Shown in pieces: positions 54,674 to 64,000 of a stretch of 64,000 nt of DNA. The stretch spans positions 434,001 through 498,000 of the forward strand of contig JABTTQ020002621.1 in the NCBI GenBank assembly GCA_016081115.2, read 5' to 3'. The stretch is from Rehmannia glutinosa (Eukaryota > Streptophyta > Magnoliopsida > Lamiales > Orobanchaceae). Position numbers and translations under genes: made by a program. Below the pieces are notes generated by a model, which did not search any database, was not told the origin of the DNA, and worked only from the letters and a program-made list of their open reading frames with translations. How positions within the stretch are numbered: position 1 is the first letter of the stretch; every line of letters starts with the position of its first letter.

Positions 54674-54901
54674 CAACAAGACAATCATTTATCCACTAAT
54701 ATACTTTTAACAGGGTAATTCTTAATATTTTGAGCAAGACAGTAAGGTTTATTGGATTATTAAATTTAACTCGAGTTTTTTTTATATGAACTAAACTTTC
54801 GATCGAGTTGAATTTCGGTGCGGCCCAACTCAAATTTAATAGGGTCACTCCCGAGATCGAGTGCCGCCGACCACACTCGTCCTTAGGTAGCTTCGCCCAT
54901 G
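54328..54901. mobile_element. Non-autonomous hAT element, 574 bp
   Basis: The left end is CATGGACGTAGCTAGG and the right end, on the other strand, is CATGGGCGAAGCTACC, an imperfect inverted repeat. The flanks ATTACATG (54320-54327) and ATTACATG (54902-54909) are a perfect 8-bp target duplication, the hAT length. It has no coding capacity. Internally it carries a (TA)n tract (about 54641-54672) and an ATT trinucleotide run (about 54552-54566). Confidence 0.85.
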
Positions 54902-54907
54902 ATTACA

Positions 54908-54920
54908 TGGTATAAGAGCC
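54908..54920 (+). other. Primer-binding site of the third Copia element
   Basis: TGGTATAAGAGCC differs by one base from the Copia site TGGTATCAGAGCC. Its first two bases belong to the 8-bp duplication made by the hAT insertion, so the insertion point is the LTR/PBS junction. Confidence 0.65.
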
Positions 54921-55016
54921 AAGTTAGTGTTTTAACTTTTTTTTCATGACTATGTTTGTTTCATAGAGGGAGTTTTATTAGAGCTTTCGGGTGACATATT
55001 TCGGGTGAGATTGGTA

Positions 55017-55829
55017 TGTGTAAAATATATATGCATTTAGGGTCTTTTTTGACACATATTCGATGCATTTGCATGTATATTTAGTGTATTTTAGATGGTT
55101 TCCTTTGTTGAGCGTGATCTGCGTATTCTTGTAATTTTTAGAAAATGGACCTAAAATGGAAAGATATCGGTAGGATGACCCGGACAAGAATGTCGAATGC
55201 AAAGAGACGATCAAATATGCGATGAAAACGATAAAAGACAAAGTACACAATCGACTGTGTGTCTTCACAGACCGTGTGAATGGTTTTCTTGTGATTTTAC
55301 GTCCATGCGACTTGTTGAGGAAGAATTTGAGACGAAGTACGGCCAGGACCGTGTAGGAATACGGTTGTATATCTTGTTCGATTGCAAAAATAGAGAAGAA
55401 AACATAATACACGGTTCGACCATGTGATTTGACACGGCCGTGTGATTTGTTTGGCGGTTGATTTTGTTTTCTTATTCCGTCAGAGTCTACCAAATGACCT
55501 CTCAAAGCATCTATAAAAGGAGGACCAAGCCCTGGACGAAAATATAAACTTTCATACACAAAAATACACTAGGGCTATACAAATCTACATACTTCTAATA
55601 GAGAAACACTAATCAACGGAGAACATCACAAGACCTTTCTTCTCTATGGAAGCACAAAGGCTTCAAGACTTTGAAGAATGATCCATCTTGACAAGAAGGG
55701 TTCTATCTTCTTATTGTAGATCTCTTGTTTGTACTTAATTCGATTCAAACTATTTGATTTCAAGTTTGTCTATGAATCAATTGTCAAATATGTTAGGGTA
55801 AACTTTTTGATCCTATGGCATAATCAAAA
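55017..55829 (+). repeat. Athila LTR fragment, plus strand
   Basis: It shares order and sequence with the Athila LTR at 14485-15932 read on the minus strand: TATGCATTTAG near the start, GTATTCTTGTA, AAGAATGTCGAATG, GACGATCAAA and GAAGAATGATCC-like blocks. It has GTGTGA/CACACGG motifs at 55255-55450 and ends abruptly at 55829, where the 3.1-kb duplicated block begins. The LTR's 3' part is missing, and no PBS or coding part follows. Confidence 0.7.
55511..55520 (+). promoter_or_regulatory. TATA-like box in the Athila LTR fragment
   Basis: CTATAAAAGG, at the homologous place of the box at 15437-15444. Confidence 0.5.
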
Positions 55830-55841
55830 CCGTTAACTGGG

Positions 55842-56900
55842 AATTGTCCCCGTGGGTGCTCGACTTTAATCCATACAAAGTTACTACGTCTCTTTGCTAG
55901 TGTTTGAGTCCGATTTATGAACTTAATATTGAATATTGGCATTCTGATTTCATTATGGGAATTGCGATAGCAATAGGGACACCGGTTCAAGTTGATGCAC
56001 GTTCATTGAATGAATCTACATGGGTCATTTTTTGGAGTCTTGGTTGATATTGATATGTCAAGCATCTTTAAGATTACATAATGGTTGAGATGATGGGTTA
56101 TTGCTCATTTGTTTGTCTCGATTCACGAGAAATTAGGAATGATGTGTTAATTGTTGCATTGCAGGACATTCTTTGGCATCCCGCCACCGGGTTGTGAGGC
56201 TTAATCCAACTACATAACCTATTGTTCGGCCTTCCTCTAGGAGGGCGATCCGGGTTAAAAAGGTGTTTCAACTAGTTAATGTTCCACGGGATAAAGGCAA
56301 TGATATGTTGCCCCCAGGGGACGCTGGGGCCTCCCCTAACCCCCTGTTGGTGCCATTGTTGAGGCAGTGGTTCGTTCTCCTAGGCATGTTGATGCTTCCT
56401 CTCATGTTGTCACTTTGGGAATTATTTTGCTATTTTAGAGGATGAGAATGATTTAGTGGATGACAATGAGACTCTAAACAAAGCCATTGTTTCTAATTAT
56501 GTGGAAGACTATTCGATTGCGGACGCAAGGGCATGTCGATCCATCTTTGACTTCGCGTTCACCATTGACATATTTGGCTACTTTGGATACATATTGAAGT
56601 GGATCACACCATATTGAATCGCATCTAGGGCTTCAGTGAGTTTCAAAGCAATGTCCGCATCAAGACGGAAGGGTTGTGCGATATGGCGGATGAAGAAGAA
56701 CAATATAAATCAGAAACTTAAAAGACCTAGATGACTCCTCAACTACTCCGCTTGTCATTCACTCATGTGCTCCCTCAGAAGCTATGAAGACTATGGAAAT
56801 TGTGGCTCAAGGATCCTGAGCCGACATTCCACAAGATATATCAGACCATCAAGACGATACTTGACCACGTGCAAAAACAACAAATGACAATATCACTCGA
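55842..56900 (+). pseudogene. DUF4283 ORF, C-terminal half (right copy)
   Basis: Blocks equal to the left copy: LDFNPYKVTT, YELNIEYWHSDFIMGIAIAI, GTPVQVDARSLNESTWVIF and MSKHL, then a poorly conserved tail. The N-terminal half is absent because the block begins inside the domain. Stops and shifts are present. Confidence 0.6.
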
Positions 56901-57259
56901 AAATCCTTGAGACATAAACGCCCTTCACTTAAATTGCATTTTTAAGTTATTTTTGTTCGTTTTCCGAAATTTTGCATTGTTTTTCCTTTGCATCCTGATC
57001 GGCTTGTGATCAGGACATTTTCCTTTGTTTTTATATATTTCTATTTATTTAAAGAAAAAAAAAAGGATCTTCTATTCTAAAAATGTGTTTCTATCTCATA
57101 TTCTACCGCACGTATGATTTATCACAAAAACTCCTGTCAGACCATCTAACGGGTCTGACCTGTTAGATGGATCTGACCCAAGGACTCGGTGGCATTTCCG
57201 TAATATTTGCAGTGGTGTTTTAGTATTTTTCAGGGACCATCGGTATTAACAGTCCTTCT

Positions 57260-57825
57260 GAAAAGTATTAGTGCGTCCTTCTAAAAAGTATTAGCGATTC
57301 TTCGAAATGTATTAGTGGTTCCCTGAAGAGAATTTTTGTATTTCTCTTAAATATATCAGAAATATATTAGCGAGTCCTCAAAAAAGTATTAGTAGTTCCT
57401 CGAAAAAGTATTAGTAGTTCCTCGAAAGTACTTTAGTAGTTTCCTAAATATAATTTAATTTTTCTCCGAAATGTATTAACGATCCTTACGAAAAATATTA
57501 GTCGCCCTTCTAAAAAGTATTAGCAGTTCTTCTCAAATGTATTAGTAGTTCCGAAGAGTTTTTTTAGTATTTCTCATGAATATACTCTGAAATGTATTAG
57601 CGAGTCCCTCAAAAAGATATTAGTAGTTCCTCGAAAAAGTATTAGTAGTTTAGAGAGTATTTTAGTAATTTTCTGAATATAATTAAATTTTTCTCCGGAA
57701 ATGTAATAGATGTCCATAGGAAAAGTATTAGTAGTTTTTCGAAAAAAATTAGTAATTTCTATAGAGTATTTTAGTGGTGCTCTGCAAAGTATTAGTTTCC
57801 TTATAAAATGTATTAGTATTTCTCC
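57260..57825 (+). repeat. Right copy of the 'GTATTAG' higher-order repeat
   Basis: GAAAA(G/A)TATTAG landmarks at 57260, 57490 and 57720 give two periods of 230. The order of units is the same as in the left array, so the array was copied as a block. Confidence 0.85.
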
Positions 57826-58942
57826 AAATTTGATACTAATATCTTGTATCATTTAGTGTTTCGTCTTCAAATACTCTCCTACTACAATATTCATTCTGAA
57901 CTACACTGAAAAAAAACAGAAAGCAAATCTTCAACATTTTGTTTTGTTTCATATACTTAATGAAAAGTCCCCACCCCCACCGTACTCCGCCCCCTTCTCT
58001 GTCTTCTCCATAAAAGTTTTCTTTCCTTTTTATTTCCCCCTTTTTTTTGCACGTAAATTTAGAATAACAAGATCTTTTCGTATTTTTATATTTTCTTTTT
58101 GTTTTGTGAGTAGGTGGTATTTTCCGGGACGGTGGAGCCACGGACAAGGCGGTGGAGGGGGAGAAAGGCGCGGAGAGGAAAGCGTGGAATTAAGCGGCGG
58201 CAACAACAAAGAACATCGCCGTTTTTTTTTTATTTTTTCGTGGATTCGGGTCAGGTCTGCGAGATGGGTAGGATATTTAGACCAATCTAACTGATCTAGA
58301 TCCGTTAAACGGTCGACGGGGAGACTACTTACGTCTTTATATGTGTATAAAAACTACCATCCGATTTTAAACAAACTTCATATCCACCTTTCATATATAT
58401 ATACACACTACATTACTACAATACGTACTCTCGTAGCTTGGACAATGGCTTGTATTACAAACAAAATGTAACTTTCTGTTGTTTGATATAGGCTGGCCCT
58501 TTGTCAATGGATGGTCCATGCATGTAGTTTCCTTCAATATCTTGCATAAGGAGAACTTTCAATCTATTCACGCAATATGATATTCTTATTTTTGAACTGA
58601 ATTTGGTGTCCATAAAAATGCTTGAAATTAATTGCAATCAATATTTGATTTTGAATGGAAATAACTAGCGACCAAATTTCAGGACGACTTTCAATATATT
58701 CACACAATATGATATTCTTATTCGTTCGTTGAATCTGGGGCCATAAAAATTCTTGAGACTGTTGAATTAATAAATGATTAGATTTTGCGGAAATAAAGTA
58801 GCCACGTTAAATGTGATTACAATGATTGTGTGGTTTGTCATTTAATTTGTTTATTAGAAAATAATGACAAAAAATTATTTTGGAAAAAAATAGAATGTGA
58901 TCACTGGATGTGAAGATGAAAGTGCACGACAATAGTGGATGT

Positions 58943-59195
58943 TTGTCCATCATGGACTCCAAAGTCTATGATTGATTGTCTTCATTATCACATCCCTTCT
59001 TTAGTTTTCACCTAATTCCCCTGCATATTCTCTGCTTTTGTCTTTTGCTGCTTTGTTTTTCGTTTTCTTCTGCTAATCTTTCTATTTCTTTGGGTTTGCT
59101 TCACAGATCTCTCCCCTCCTTGACGGGCTGCGCATCTGAAGTTCATTCCACCCCCCACCCGCCTCCCACATCTCTATTCACAGCTCGAAAAAGTC
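58943..59195 (+). other. LINE 5' leader
   Basis: Pyrimidine-rich sequence beginning TTGTCCATCATGGACTCC (with an 8-bp inverted pair GTCCATCATGGAC) and ending just before the ORF1 ATG at 59196. The inverted pair is at 58945-58957. Confidence 0.5.
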
Positions 59196-60838
59196 ATGGA
59201 CGAATCCCTTGAGGAGCTGTGTTCGCGTCTGTCCCTCGCAGAAGATGAGAAAATCAGCATCAATGTTAGCCCCCACCTTGGAGATGACATGAATAACTCC
59301 ATATGCCTCATTGGAAAACTGTTGGCCCCCAGAACTATCGGCTTTGAACAGATCTCGGGGCTATTTCGAAAGTTATGGAGCCCAAAAGGCAAACTCAACT
59401 GCAAACCCCTAGCAGACAACACAGTCCTGTTCTCTTTCAGTGAAGCAGCAAACAAGCAAAGGGTACAACTTGGCTCACCTTGGCTCTTTGACAAATATAT
59501 CATTCTCTTGGTTGAAGCAGCTGCTGATATGATAACTAGTAATATTGAGTTCAAAAAGTCCCCGTTTTGGATCCAAATTCATGATCTACCCCTGGGCCTC
59601 ATGACGTCGACATTTGCAGAAATAGTTGGGAACACAGTGGGAAAGTTCATTGCGAGTTGATGTGACCAGTCGGGATCGGTTGTGGGTAGATTTCTCCGCA
59701 TCCGAGCAGAGATTGATATCTCTAAACCACTTCGACGTGTCTTCCAAATTGATTTCATGAACCACAAAGTGACAGTGCTCCTCAAATACGAAAGACTTCC
59801 AGATTTCTGTTTTTTCGTGGGACGCATCGGCCACCTCGTTCGAGATTGCAACCTCCATGTACTCAACTCTCCTCACCAAAAATCTCATTTCGAATACAAA
59901 ACTGGCTCCGTGCTCCTACTACTTCAAGCCCATTCACCACTAACAGATACCCCACACACAACACCTCCAACCATACTTCCACTCTACCCTCATCTGCTAT
60001 ACCCCACCCCCATACCGAACAACCTTCCAACAAATATCCTACCCCAACAAAACCCCACCCTCATCTCTCACCATCCCGTCCGGCCCCCCCCTCTCATATT
60101 TACCAGCCCCTCCTCCCGCATCACCACCCCACCGGCCCCTCCCCAACTCATATATCAGCTCCCCTCTCCATCAATCCTCCCATTGTTCATCCCCTAGCCG
60201 ACAGAGCAGCCCTCCCCCAAAAATTTGTTCTCAATCCCACTCCTATCAAATCTCCCGGATGCCAAAAAGCATCCCTCCTCGCCCCCACCTCACCCCCATT
60301 CCGCAACGCTCCTCCCCCCCTCTCAAGTCCATCCATCTCTTCCTACCTCTACGCTCCAAATTCTGTATCCCCTACACCCCAACCCACACAAGTCCATACC
60401 TCTTCACCTCAAAACACTAGCCCCCTTTCTTGTCCAAGTACCAATGAATTTGGACACTCCTGTGAGAAAATTAGCCCGAAAATTCCAAAGAATCGAAACA
60501 AAGCCTCCACCTCCTCGTTTTCTACCCCAGGCCAACCTACTCTAAACACAAAACGCAAACTCCAAATCCACGACTACTCGCCCTTTGATCTACTTCTCCC
60601 TATCGATGTCGAAGTCATTGACAAAAAACAAAAAACCTCATCATCTATGCCCCTCGACTCCCCTCTACCCTCACTCTTCCCTAGTTCGGACGCCCTTGAT
60701 AATCACCGGCGGAGGTTGGCAACGTTAGCCAACCCCGCCGATCACCATAAATATCTAAGGCTGGAATTGTCGGGGCTTGGGAACCCCGAACAATTCGGGA
60801 ACTCCGCGAGTTTATTCGCACAAAGTTTCCCCACTTGA
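59196..60838 (+). pseudogene. LINE ORF1: DUF4283, damaged zinc knuckle, proline-rich tail
   Basis: The ORF starts MDESLEELCSRLSLAEDEK (context GTCATGGAC). DUF4283 follows: SICLIGKLLAPRTIGFEQIS, LWSPKGKLNCKPLADNTVLF, SFSEAANKQRVQLGSPWLFD, FWIQIHDLPLGLMT and EIVGNTVGKFI, then a TGA stop at 59660 (DCD becomes stop-CD). Continuing from 59682: GRFLRIRAEIDISKPLRRVF, VTVLLKYERLPDFC and the knuckle CFFVGRIGHLVRDC, whose second Cys is Val. After a shift the tail (59846-60838) is very rich in Pro, Ser, Thr and His. The stop codon at about 60836-60838 overlaps ORF2. Confidence 0.8.
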
Positions 60839-61500
60839 TCTTTTTATGAGAGACCAAATGCAGTTCTCGAGAAGATTGACTCAATCAAAATGGAATTGGG
60901 CTTTCATGGCTTTAGTATTCCTTTAGATGGTCGTTCGGGAGGACTCGCTTTGTTATGGCGTAAAAATATGCAAGTGTCTCTTCGAGTTTTTTCCAATCGG
61001 TTTATTGATGCCTTGATGTTTTTCTCTCCAATTCCACCATTCGAGTAAGCGGGGTCTACGGCGAGCCAAACGCCGCCTCTTCGCGAGCGTCAGGAGTGCT
61101 TCAAATCCATCCACATGCACACTAATGCTCCTTGGTTATGTTTCGGGATTTTAATGAGATTTTATCACAATCGAATTTCAAGGAGAGGGCCCCGAGTGAA
61201 TGGCGGATCAACGCATTCAAAGATGCCCTTAACTTCCTCGAGCTCTCGATATGTCCTTCAAAGGTCACATGTTTACTTGGTAGCGGATGGCCGTCTCCCT
61301 TTTACGCAGCAAAGCCGTCTCGATCGCGGCGTGTGCAACCATCATTTTGAAAATCTCTTCCCCTCATACTCTGTCACCCATCTCCCACTATCTCTTCGAC
61401 CACCACTCGCTTCTTATTCACCTCTCCCCACCTCCACCCCAATCCAACCCGCACCACCGCAAAAAGAAGCCTTTTTCGTTTTGAAGCCAATTGGATAAAG
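60747..61500 (+). pseudogene. LINE ORF2 N-terminus: EEP endonuclease
   Basis: The normal start appears degraded (an ATA near 60747 followed by a W-N-C-R-G-L-G-like order). Clear pieces: EPRTIRELREFIRTKFPHLI, then ETKCSS (Glu-Thr-Lys, metal-binding Glu), GFHGFSIPLDGRSGGLALLW, KNMQVSLRVFSNRFIDAL, DFNEILSQSNFKERAPSEWR (catalytic Asp-Phe-Asn), INAFKDALNFLELS. The SDH block near 61350 is damaged. Frames change at least four times. Confidence 0.8.
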
Positions 61501-63070
61501 TCGAAAGATTGCGAAAAAATTATCAAACAACATTGGGACTCGGTCCGGGACAATCTCAATGAGATGATTCACCAATGCTCCTTTGGTCTTCTTAATCGAG
61601 CGGATCTTCTTGGCAATATCCCCAAGAAATTAAAGAAATGCAAGGAAGAGATCGAAAGATTGCAAGAGGGCATCATCGCTTCACGACATAAAAATCAAAA
61701 TCCAAGAACTCTAGCATACCATGATCTCTTATCTCGAACATGAAAACATCAAGTGGAAGCAAAGAGCCAAACAACATTGGTACAAAGAGGCGTCGCAACA
61801 TCTTTTTTCCACCGATATGCATCGAAACGCGAGAGAGACCAATAGAATCGATGTTCTTAAAGATTCTAGTAGTCGGCCTTGCTCGATTTAAGCCGCAATC
61901 GAGCATATCATTTCTTCCTACTTCAAGAACTTTGTTCACATCGGCCGACCCCCTCCACCGCCTTACAACAAGCGTTAGCCGAATTCGGAGACGGGTTACG
62001 GAGGACATGAACCTTCGATTAGTGCGGCCTTTCAAGGAAGAAGAGATTGTCGGAGCCCTCAAAGAAATGCACCCATTCAAATCTCCGGTCCCGAGCGGTA
62101 TGTGCCCGGCCTTCTTTCAAAAATTTCGGCATGTAGTAGGTAAAGATGTTACTCGCTCTGTTCTTTCATTCTTGAACCATAACCAATTCCGCTACTAATT
62201 ACACTCACATAGTGCTCATCCCTAAGACTAAAAATGCTTGATCGGTCTCTCAATTCCGCCCCATGCCTCGCAATGTGGTTTACAAACGGCATCAAAAGTC
62301 ATTGCAAATAGAATAAAACCTTTTCTCCCGATATCATTTCGAGTCACAATCGGCCTTTATCCAGGTAGACTTATTACGGATAATATCCTTGTAGCCTATG
62401 AAACTCATCACGTTATGAAGAATAAGAAATCGGCAATTTAGGCCTCATGTCCATTAAACTTGACATGAGTAAAGCTTTGATAGAATTGAATGGTCTTTTC
62501 TCTTTGAATGTTATGCGATCTCTCGGCTTTTGTGATTCTTTTATCAATCTCATCAAGCGTGCATCTCTACTACCTCATTTTCCTTTATGCTTAATGGTAA
62601 AGAATTTGGCCGTCTTGCCCCACAATGTGGTATCCAAGCAGGGTGATCCCTTATCCCCTTACTTATTCATTATTTGTTCCGAGGTCTTTTCTTGTATTCT
62701 CGCGGGACTTACGGCTAGCGAACAAAATTCCGCAGTCTTAATCTGTAAGGGAGGCCCCTGTATCTCTCATCTCTTTTTGCAGATGATACTTTACTCTTTG
62801 GGCGGGCCACACGAGAAGAAGCACTCAATATGCGTTTTGCAATTCGTCTCTACGAGAAAGTATCAGCCAACTCATCAACAACGAAAAATGAATCTATTTC
62901 AGCCTAACACGAGCAAGGTTTTGATCCAAGACATCCTCCGTATCTTAGACATGCCACAAGTTGCTACACATGGAAAATACTTGGGTCTCCCTTGATTTGG
63001 GTAAAATCAAAAAAGAGGTGTTCTCTAGCTTCAAAGATAAAATGGAACAAATTAAATGGTTGGAAGGAGA
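61501..63070 (+). pseudogene. LINE ORF2 reverse transcriptase
   Basis: Blocks in order: EEEIVGALKEMHPFKSPVPS (with SPGPDG altered), PAFFQKFRHVVGKDV, ISFRVTIGLYPGRLITDNIL, VAYETHHVM, SIKLDMSKALIELNGLFSLN (block A Asp), QGDPLSPYLFIICSEVFSCI, and LFADDTLLFGRATREEALNM at about 62765-62830 with the catalytic FADD intact. Then LDMPQVATHGKYLGLP. Stops and shifts fall between blocks. Confidence 0.85.
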
Positions 63071-64000
63071 AAAATCGCCGTAAGTGGAAAAGAAACCTCA
63101 TCAAATCTGTCATTCAAGCCATCCCGAGCGTTCTCAATGTCCGCTTTAAAATACCGGATTACATTTTGGATGATATTCAGATGACAAAGAAGACATCTTG
63201 GTGGGGTGACAAGCGAATCAAAGAAAAATTCACCGGCAATCCTGGGATAAGTTATCACAAGCAAATCCCGGGGGCACGGGATTTCGCAACCTTCGGGCTT
63301 TCAACTTGGCTATGCTTAGTAAACAAGCTTGGAGGATACTTACCCATCCGACATCACTCCTCGCCGAGTCTACAAAGCAAAGTACTTCCCTCATTGCGAC
63401 TTCCCTGCACGCACGCCCACTTGGTAATCGCCCGTCATGGTCATGGAGAAGTATCTTGGATAGCGAGGATTGTGCTCGCATTAGGAACACGACGCCTCAT
63501 TCGCTCAGGCTACAACACAAAAACTGGAGCGACCGTGGATTCCTCGAGCTTCTAATTTCCACACTGAAGCGGTGCCACATATCCTCCCACACTCGGCTAT
63601 AGTAGCGTCCTCATCAACCACAACGATTGCGGTGGCGCCAGACCGGTTCAATGGATCTTTGATAAGGAGAAATCATCTCTAATCCTATCCATCCCACTCC
63701 CTAACCCTCCGGCCCGGATCTTTGGTATTGGAACTTCACAAAAATGGTAAATTCTCGGTCAATCGCCTACCATGCTCTCCTTGACTCAAACTTAACCCCT
63801 CTCCGTTTCTCCCCAAACGCCGAGTTCTAGCTCGGGCCCAAACCCCTCCAGGAAGCAACTCGAAACCGAACATCCCATCTCGATTCAAACACTTCATTTG
63901 GCGATGCTACACATCTTCTATCGCCTCCTCGGATAACCTCGCCCGCCACGGCATTCAAAGTTCGGACCATGTTGTCGTGCTCTTCTCAAGACAACTCGCC
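63071..64000 (+). pseudogene. LINE ORF2 C-terminal part: thumb and start of zf-RVT
   Basis: Pieces: IKSVIQAIPSVLNVRFKIPD, ARDFATFGLSTWLC-like and, in the next frame, RNLRAFNLAMLSKQAWRIL, HPTSLLAE, then NRPSWSWRSIL. At 63885-63960 KHFIWRCYTSSIASSDNLAR and HGIQ form the zf-RVT core. The RNase H-like domain and tail lie beyond the window. Confidence 0.75.

Larger units (their letters stand above)
55830..58942 (+). repeat. Right copy of the 3.1-kb duplication
   Basis: It matches 34547-37671 in the same orientation. It starts in the middle of the DUF4283 ORF, directly after the Athila LTR fragment, and ends where a LINE 5' end begins. It retains CAG/CTG at many sites where the left copy reads CG, and the reverse occurs at others. 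Confidence 0.9.
58943..64000 (+). mobile_element. LINE (plant L1 type), plus strand, 3' end outside the window
   Basis: It consists of a 5' leader (58943-59195), ORF1 with DUF4283 and a knuckle (59196-60838), and ORF2 with endonuclease, RT and zf-RVT (about 60747 to beyond 64000). The 5' boundary is set by comparison with the left copy of the duplication, which continues uninterrupted after CAATAGTGGATG. The tail and the second target duplication lie outside. Confidence 0.85.

Overview
The window looks like a repeat-dense, pericentromere-like stretch of a plant nuclear genome, probably a eudicot. No intact host gene was recognised. Almost all recognisable coding sequence belongs to transposable elements: Copia and Gypsy LTR retrotransposons with plant-type primer-binding sites, plant L1-type LINEs with DUF4283 ORF1 proteins, PIF/Harbinger, Helitron ends with CTAG termini, and small hAT, CACTA and Stowaway elements. 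The species cannot be named from the sequence.

Layout. 1-8924: a minus-strand Copia element (partial 3' LTR, RNase H, RT, integrase, gag, PBS, partial 5' LTR) split inside gag by a 2.27-kb solo LTR (5529-7798). 8925-15932: a minus-strand Athila-type Gypsy element with its 5' LTR but no 3' LTR. 15933-16783: end of a plus-strand Copia pol. 16784-25637: a complete-length minus-strand Tat-type Gypsy element with two LTRs, PBS, PPT, dual RNase H and a tandem array in its 3' region. 25886-33263: a 7.4-kb PIF/Harbinger element with a broken transposase, a Myb/SANT-like ORF on the same strand, and Myb/SANT-like plus GRF zinc-finger exons on the opposite strand. 33730-37671: a DUF4283 ORF and its tail, most of which is duplicated at 55830-58942. 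37870-44350: AT-rich DNA with minisatellites, a (TA)n-flanked element, a Stowaway MITE, two OB-fold (DUF223-like) relics and back-to-back Helitron ends. 44456-51999: a minus-strand LINE. 52011-54950: two CACTA-type MITEs, and a hAT MITE sitting at a Copia LTR/PBS junction. 55017-55829: a plus-strand Athila LTR fragment. 58943-64000: a plus-strand LINE running off the window.

The elements are nested. The Athila and Tat elements and the Harbinger element all interrupt, or lie next to, the plus-strand Copia copy. The solo LTR interrupts the first Copia element, and the second LINE interrupts the right copy of the 3.1-kb duplication.

The observation that matters most for interpretation is a pattern between repeat copies. 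Where one copy has CAG or CTG, the other very often has CG with one base lost or rearranged. This is seen between the two Tat LTRs and between the two 3.1-kb copies, while the last 600 bp of that duplication is about 99.5% identical. Such a change is not expected from deamination. It fits systematic read or consensus errors at methylated CHG sites. Many frameshifts listed below may therefore be technical, and 'pseudogene' calls inside these elements should be read with that in mind.
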